Positions 59,654 through 64,000 of a stretch of 64,000 nucleotides of DNA are shown one piece after another (positions within the stretch are counted from its first letter, which is position 1; the number at the start of each line of letters is the position of its first letter). The DNA comes from Lachnospiraceae bacterium (GTDB lineage: Bacteria; Bacillota; Clostridia; Lachnospirales; Lachnospiraceae): the NCBI GenBank assembly GCA_017511045.1, contig JAFWLM010000120.1:1-64000 (forward strand), written 5' to 3'. The notes under the pieces are model-generated. The model was not told the origin of the DNA, did not search any database, and saw only the letters and a list, made by a program, of their open reading frames with translations. A program made the position numbers and the translations under genes.

Positions 59654-60346
59654 ATGGTACGGAATATGCGTGACCTCGGCGGAATACAGACAGCGGACGG
59701 AGCAGTGATCCCGAGCGGAAAGCTTGTGAGATCTGCGTTCCTAGGAAATGCCGAAGCGGAAGACCTGGCCGGGATCTCCCAGATCATTGATCTCAGGACT
59801 CCGGAAGAGACAAGAGAGAAGCCGGATAAGACCTATGGCATCGCCTATGTCCATCAGCCGGTCTTCGAGGAAAGGGTAAACGGAATCAGCAAAGAAGAGA
59901 GAAACCGCTGGGTCGGTGCTCCGAACATGGATCAGATCTATGCAAAGATCACCGAGCATCATTCGGATTCTTTCCGCAGGACTCTGCTGACGATCATGGA
60001 TCATGATTTTTCCACCGGTGCCGTTCTCTGGCATTGCACGGAAGGAAAGGATCGCTGCGGAATGATCACCGCACTGGTTCTCGAGATCCTTGGTGTTTCG
60101 AGAGATGTCATCATGGAAGATTACATGAAAACCAATCTGGTGAGTCTTGAAAAAGCCTGCAGGATCAGGGAAAAGGTCCGTGCGGAGCGGGGAGATGAAG
60201 CGGCGGAAAATATTTATAAAGCAACCATTGCGGACCCAAGCTATTTGGAAGCTTCCTGGGAAGCAATGGGTGATAACTATATCAGGGGATGTCTGGGAAT
60301 TGACGAGGATAGGATCCGGGCATTCCGTCAGACAATTTTTCAATAA
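59654..60346 (+). CDS. Tyrosine-protein phosphatase (Y_phosphatase3 type)
   Basis: 230 residues. The start NMRDLGGIQTADG and RSAFLG, and the P-loop WHCTEGKDRCGMITAL (Cys128, Asp133, Arg134), define the MptpB/Siw14-like family, which dephosphorylates phosphotyrosine or inositol phosphates. GGAG precedes the ATG. It ends 15 bases before the first glycyl radical gene. Confidence 0.92.
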   Translation: MVRNMRDLGGIQTADGAVIPSGKLVRSAFLGNAEAEDLAGISQIIDLRTPEETREKPDKTYGIAYVHQPVFEERVNGISKEERNRWVGAPNMDQIYAKITEHHSDSFRRTLLTIMDHDFSTGAVLWHCTEGKDRCGMITALVLEILGVSRDVIMEDYMKTNLVSLEKACRIREKVRAERGDEAAENIYKATIADPSYLEASWEAMGDNYIRGCLGIDEDRIRAFRQTIFQ

Positions 60347-60361
60347 GAAAGGAAAAACACT

Positions 60362-62812
60362 ATGTATACGTTCAGACCTCATACCGATCGTGTGGAAAGG
60401 CTTCGTGCCGCAGTCCGCGACAGAGTCATCGTTGCTGATGCTTCTAAGCCGCGTCTTCAGCTCGAAGCACTGAAAAAGTATATTAAATATCCGCCGATGC
60501 TCCAGAAGCCGTACATCTCACTGTACGTTCTCGAGCGGATGCCGATCAGCATTCAGAAGGATGAATTCTTCTTCGGCGATATGGGAAATAAGTGCTGGGG
60601 AGGCGGAGACGGCACGATGTGGCTTCGCGCCGACATCGAAAACACCTGGCCGATCGAAGAAGACGGTCTGCACCACGCTCCGGTGGAGGATCCGGCTTAT
60701 TCCCGTCAGCTCATGGCGATCGCTCCGGAAGATTTGAAGGAACTGCGCGAGATCGCGATGGAACGTGCGCAGATCCAGGGCGGCTGGGATTCACCGGACT
60801 GGCTCCCGGACGGCGTTCAGGATTTCTTCGCACTTCAGGCAGGTCCGACCGGAAAGATCGGCGGCTGGCCTATTTATCTTCCGCCGGGACATCTGACCCC
60901 GGGATTCCAGAACATTCTCCGGGATGGCTATGCTAAGATCCGGAAAAAAGCCCAGGACTGGCTGGATGAACATGAAGGCAACATCATGGGCGATGATATC
61001 GGTAAATATATGTTCTACAAGGCGGCAACTGTAGCCTGCGACGGAGCGATCACGCTGACCCGCCGCTATGCTGATCTTTCACGGGATCTCGCTGAGAAGG
61101 AAGAGGATCCGGCATTGAAAGCTGAATTTGCAAGCCGGGCAGAGAGCCTTGACTGGATTGCAACAGAGACCCCGCGCACTTTCTGGGAAGCATGCCAGAT
61201 GGTCATGCTGTACAACGTTTTCCTGAAAGCAGATAATGACCCGCGCATCACCAGCATCGGCCGCTTCGACCAGTACACCTGGCCGTATCTGAAAGCGGAT
61301 CTGGAAGCAGGGCGCATCACCCTGGATGAAGCGCAGGAATATGTGGACGGCTTCTTTTTAAAGATCAACACCTTCTATTGGGGCGGCATCGGAAAGGTTG
61401 CCCAGACAGCAGGCATCGGCCATATCGGCCAGCATACCACCATCGGCGGTACCGATCCGGTCACCGGTGAGGATGCGGTGAACCCGGTCTCCTACATGGT
61501 ACTCGAGGCGATGGCACGTCTGGATCTTCACGAGCCGACGATCTCCCTGCGCGTTACCAAGGATACGCCGAAGGAGATGTGGGACTGCGCGATGGCAGCG
61601 TCCACCCGCGTCGGAGGACTGCCGCTGCTTCAGAATGATGAAGTGGTCATTCCTGCGATCATGAAGGAACTCGGCTTCACACTGGAAGACGCCCGCAACT
61701 ATGCATTTATCGGCTGCCAGGAGATCACCGGATCCGGCAACGATTATCCGGCACCGAACGGTTCTGCTATGGGCCACAACGGTATTTACTGGGCGATCGC
61801 GCTGCTCATGGCGATCAACAACGGAATCAACCCGATCAACGGCGCTCAGTGTCCGGAAAAAATCCGCTCCGGTTATCTTTATGAGATGAAGACGATGGAC
61901 GAAGTCCGCGCAGCATATGAAAAGATCTGCACCTGGATGATGACCTGGTCCGCTTCTCTGAACAACCTGACGGAGCATGAATATCCGCGCCTGTATCCGT
62001 TCCCGAACCTGTCCATCTCTACTGAGGGATGCATGGAATCCGGCAAGGACGTTTCCGAGGGCGGCGCAAAATACAACAGCTACGGCGGAACAGCTACGGG
62101 TCTCGCAACGACCGCAGACTCCCTGACCGCCCTGAAATATATTGTTTTTGATAAAAAGATCGCAACCGGCGAGGAGTTCCTTCAGGCGATCCTGGATAAC
62201 TGGGAAGGCCACGAAGATCTCCGCCAGATCGTTCTGAACACCGTTCCGCATTACGGAAACGATGATCCGTATGCAGATGAAGAAATGACTTATGTCATGG
62301 ATCTGTATTACAACATCACCCGCGCGTTCTCGACCTGCCGGTGCAAAACCTACAAGTGCGGAACCTTCGGAGCTTCCGACCATGTGGTTCAGGGCGAGAT
62401 CACCTGGGCGACACCGGACGGACGGAAGACCGGAGAGCCGATCGCGGATGCCTGCAGTCCTGCACAGGGCCGGGATAAAAATGGACCGACCTCCGTGCTG
62501 AATTCGTCCACCACATTTGACCACGGTCACTTCATGGACGGCATCGCGGTGAATCTAAAGATCCATCCGACTTCCCTTCAGGGAGACGATGGCATGACAA
62601 AACTTGAGAACCTGACGAAGGGCTACTTCAATCAGGGAGGCCTTGAGGTTCAGTACAATGTAGTTGATGCGAAAACACTGCGGAAGGCGCAGGAGCATCC
62701 GGAGGACTATCACAATCTGGTCGTCCGTATCGCCGGCTTCTCCGCGTACTTCGTGGATATGACCACAGAGATGCAGAATGATATTATTTCCCGTGAGGAA
62801 CACAGAATGTAA
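60362..62812 (+). CDS. Glycyl radical enzyme (pyruvate formate-lyase-like family)
   Basis: 816 residues, the family's usual length. The thiyl Cys452 and base Glu454 are in YAFIGCQEITGSG, and the glycyl radical loop is RIAGFSAYF (Gly792). The C-x-E pattern marks the lyase/dehydratase/decarboxylase branch rather than pyruvate formate-lyase (CC). The reaction cannot be assigned from the sequence; GCQE is not one of the patterns I can tie to choline, diol, hydroxyproline or isethionate substrates. It needs a radical-SAM activase, not seen in this window. The next gene starts 12 bases later. Confidence 0.9.
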   Translation: MYTFRPHTDRVERLRAAVRDRVIVADASKPRLQLEALKKYIKYPPMLQKPYISLYVLERMPISIQKDEFFFGDMGNKCWGGGDGTMWLRADIENTWPIEEDGLHHAPVEDPAYSRQLMAIAPEDLKELREIAMERAQIQGGWDSPDWLPDGVQDFFALQAGPTGKIGGWPIYLPPGHLTPGFQNILRDGYAKIRKKAQDWLDEHEGNIMGDDIGKYMFYKAATVACDGAITLTRRYADLSRDLAEKEEDPALKAEFASRAESLDWIATETPRTFWEACQMVMLYNVFLKADNDPRITSIGRFDQYTWPYLKADLEAGRITLDEAQEYVDGFFLKINTFYWGGIGKVAQTAGIGHIGQHTTIGGTDPVTGEDAVNPVSYMVLEAMARLDLHEPTISLRVTKDTPKEMWDCAMAASTRVGGLPLLQNDEVVIPAIMKELGFTLEDARNYAFIGCQEITGSGNDYPAPNGSAMGHNGIYWAIALLMAINNGINPINGAQCPEKIRSGYLYEMKTMDEVRAAYEKICTWMMTWSASLNNLTEHEYPRLYPFPNLSISTEGCMESGKDVSEGGAKYNSYGGTATGLATTADSLTALKYIVFDKKIATGEEFLQAILDNWEGHEDLRQIVLNTVPHYGNDDPYADEEMTYVMDLYYNITRAFSTCRCKTYKCGTFGASDHVVQGEITWATPDGRKTGEPIADACSPAQGRDKNGPTSVLNSSTTFDHGHFMDGIAVNLKIHPTSLQGDDGMTKLENLTKGYFNQGGLEVQYNVVDAKTLRKAQEHPEDYHNLVVRIAGFSAYFVDMTTEMQNDIISREEHRM

Positions 62813-62824
62813 GAGAGGTAAGTT

Positions 62825-64000
62825 ATGTATCAAAATGCTCCTATTTCTGAACGCGTTCAGAACATGCGTAAGTTATACCGTAACACTTTGCCAAAGATCG
62901 ATCTTAACCGTTATAAGCTGGTGACGGAATATTATCAGACTCATCCGCAGGAGATCGGTATCCTGAAGAGAGCAGGGAATCTCAAAAACCTGTTTGAAAA
63001 GATGCCGACTCCGATCAGAGAAAACGAGCGGATCGTAGGATATGCGGGAGAGGAATTCCGCTCAAGCCCGCTGTTCCCGGAAAACTCTTTTGCCTGGTTC
63101 TTGAATGAGATGGATCACCTGAGAGACCGTGATGTCGATCAGTATATTCTTGAGGATGAGGACCGTGAGTACATCCTTCAGACCGGAGAGTTCTGGGTGA
63201 AAAACTGTATGAGCGCTGCCATTGACGCGATCTATCCGGAAGAGTATTACCGAGATGTTCTGGGCAACGGTGTATTGAATTACCGTGATCATGAAAACTG
63301 CCAGAATCCGATCGGTCATTTCTGCGGAAACTTCTGGACGGTCGTAGACAAAGGTTTAGGCAGCGTGCTCGAAGAGGCAAGGCAGAAGAAGGCCGACCTT
63401 CTGGAAAAAGGAATCCGTGCGGATGATGCCCGCAGATTTGAGTTTTACCGTGCTGTGGAAATGGTTACGGAAGGCATCATCACTTATACAAAGAGATACG
63501 CGGCAGAAGCTTTGCGGCAGGCTGAGCTTTGCACCGATGAGAAAAGAAAAGCAGAGCTGCTTTCCATGGCAGACAGTCTGAACTGGATCATGGAAAAGCC
63601 ATGCCGGAATTATTATGAAGCTCTTCAGGCATGTTATATGTACCAGCTCGGAATGATCCTGGATGCACAGCTCCACGGAATCAGCTACGGAAGACTGGAT
63701 CAGTATGTCGGAAAATATGCAGAGCGTGACATTGCTGAAGGATTCCTTACACAGGAAGAAGCTCAGGAACTGACGGATCTGTTCATGCTTAAGGTTGCTG
63801 AGGTGAACCGTGTCTGGTCAGAGCGTGCTACAAGAACTGCACCAGGCTATACTTCCGGCCAGATGATCACTCTCGCCGGAGTGGATTCCGAAGGAAACGA
63901 TGCGACCAACATTGTCACTTATATGGTCCTGCAGTCTTCTGCAAGACTGAAACTGCATAATCCTCCGGTGACAGTCCGCACCCACGACGGCACTCCGGAA
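62825..64000 (+). CDS. Second glycyl radical enzyme, N-terminal 392 residues (cut by window end)
   Basis: The frame from ATG 62825 (GAGAGG upstream) is open to the window end. It begins YQNAPISERVQNMRKLYRNT and has the PFL-type fold: NERIVGYAGEEFRSSPLFPE, GHFCGNFWTVVDKGLG, SYGRLDQYVGKY, FMLKVAEVNRVWSERA, and NPPVTVRTHDGTPE just before the edge. It is a diverged paralog of the previous protein. Its active site and glycyl loop lie beyond the window. The tandem pair is unusual and may form a hetero-oligomer or act on successive compounds. Confidence 0.85.
   Translation, partial: MYQNAPISERVQNMRKLYRNTLPKIDLNRYKLVTEYYQTHPQEIGILKRAGNLKNLFEKMPTPIRENERIVGYAGEEFRSSPLFPENSFAWFLNEMDHLRDRDVDQYILEDEDREYILQTGEFWVKNCMSAAIDAIYPEEYYRDVLGNGVLNYRDHENCQNPIGHFCGNFWTVVDKGLGSVLEEARQKKADLLEKGIRADDARRFEFYRAVEMVTEGIITYTKRYAAEALRQAELCTDEKRKAELLSMADSLNWIMEKPCRNYYEALQACYMYQLGMILDAQLHGISYGRLDQYVGKYAERDIAEGFLTQEEAQELTDLFMLKVAEVNRVWSERATRTAPGYTSGQMITLAGVDSEGNDATNIVTYMVLQSSARLKLHNPPVTVRTHDGTPE

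Noticed and set aside
61358..62530. 390-codon minus-strand frame inside the glycyl radical gene
   Set aside because: Shadow of a well-supported enzyme gene; Arg/His/Cys-rich and no start signal.

Overview
The window looks like the chromosome of an anaerobic, low-to-mid-GC member of the Bacillota, class Clostridia, probably gut-associated and near Lachnospiraceae or Eubacteriales family XIII. This is inferred from AGGAGG-type ribosome sites, frequent GTG/TTG starts, lipoproteins with short lipoboxes, oxygen-sensitive enzymes (glycyl radical enzymes, UroD-type proteins), flavodoxin-like proteins and many nitroreductase-like flavoproteins. No rRNA, tRNA, CRISPR array or prophage was recognised. 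The species cannot be named from the sequence.

Layout. 0-10 kb: the end of an IS256-family element, a VanY-like lipoprotein, a LysR regulator with a secreted arylsulfate sulfotransferase, a flavin reductase, an odd zinc-ribbon/double ABC-permease fusion, two lipoproteins (one without a start codon) and an alpha/beta hydrolase. 10.4-24.8 kb: an AT-rich defence island. It holds a complete type I restriction-modification locus whose specificity gene is split into invertible pieces around a tyrosine recombinase, then a PD-(D/E)XK protein, a double Ada-like zinc-motif membrane protein, a DUF2075 helicase/nuclease and a NUDIX hydrolase. 24.8-34.2 kb: two regulator/transporter/enzyme modules (TetR-MFS-amidohydrolase; PucR-MFS-UroD) with a few small nucleotide-metabolism genes between them. 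34.5-56.3 kb: housekeeping and stress genes (M28 peptidase, nicotinamidase-like, ROK kinase, YbaK-like editing protein, SDF symporter fusion, NifX-FKBP fusion, DNA polymerase IV, SRAP, peptide deformylase, flavodoxins) plus a candidate type I toxin gene. 56.8-64 kb: UroD protein, MgtC, metallophosphoesterase, tyrosine phosphatase and two tandem glycyl radical enzymes, the second cut by the window end.

The clearest system is the hsdS shufflon at 12.1-16.2 kb. Four 14-bp sites (TAAACGAGAATTTA or one mismatch), two in each orientation, all fall in the same reading frame (Asn-Glu-Asn-Leu or its reverse) in the conserved spacer of HsdS. Inverting the 12.6-13.3 kb cassette would join the truncated first hsdS to a silent 3' half and give 405 residues, close to the 401 of the intact second copy. 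The locus should therefore produce several DNA-methylation specificities.

A second theme is intergenic structured repeats. At least nine REP-like hairpins (GAGACAGGGGAC/GTCCCCTGTCTC and variants) follow genes. Four other families form arrays of short motifs in alternating orientation: TTTGGGCATATAGAA arrays at two loci, four hairpins with constant arms and exactly 20-nt loops at 38.9-39.2 kb, a GGAGGCACAACCG element at 45.7 kb, and a TTGCCACCCCT element at 56.5 kb. A 26-bp tandem repeat follows the second UroD gene. I do not recognise these arrays as described elements.
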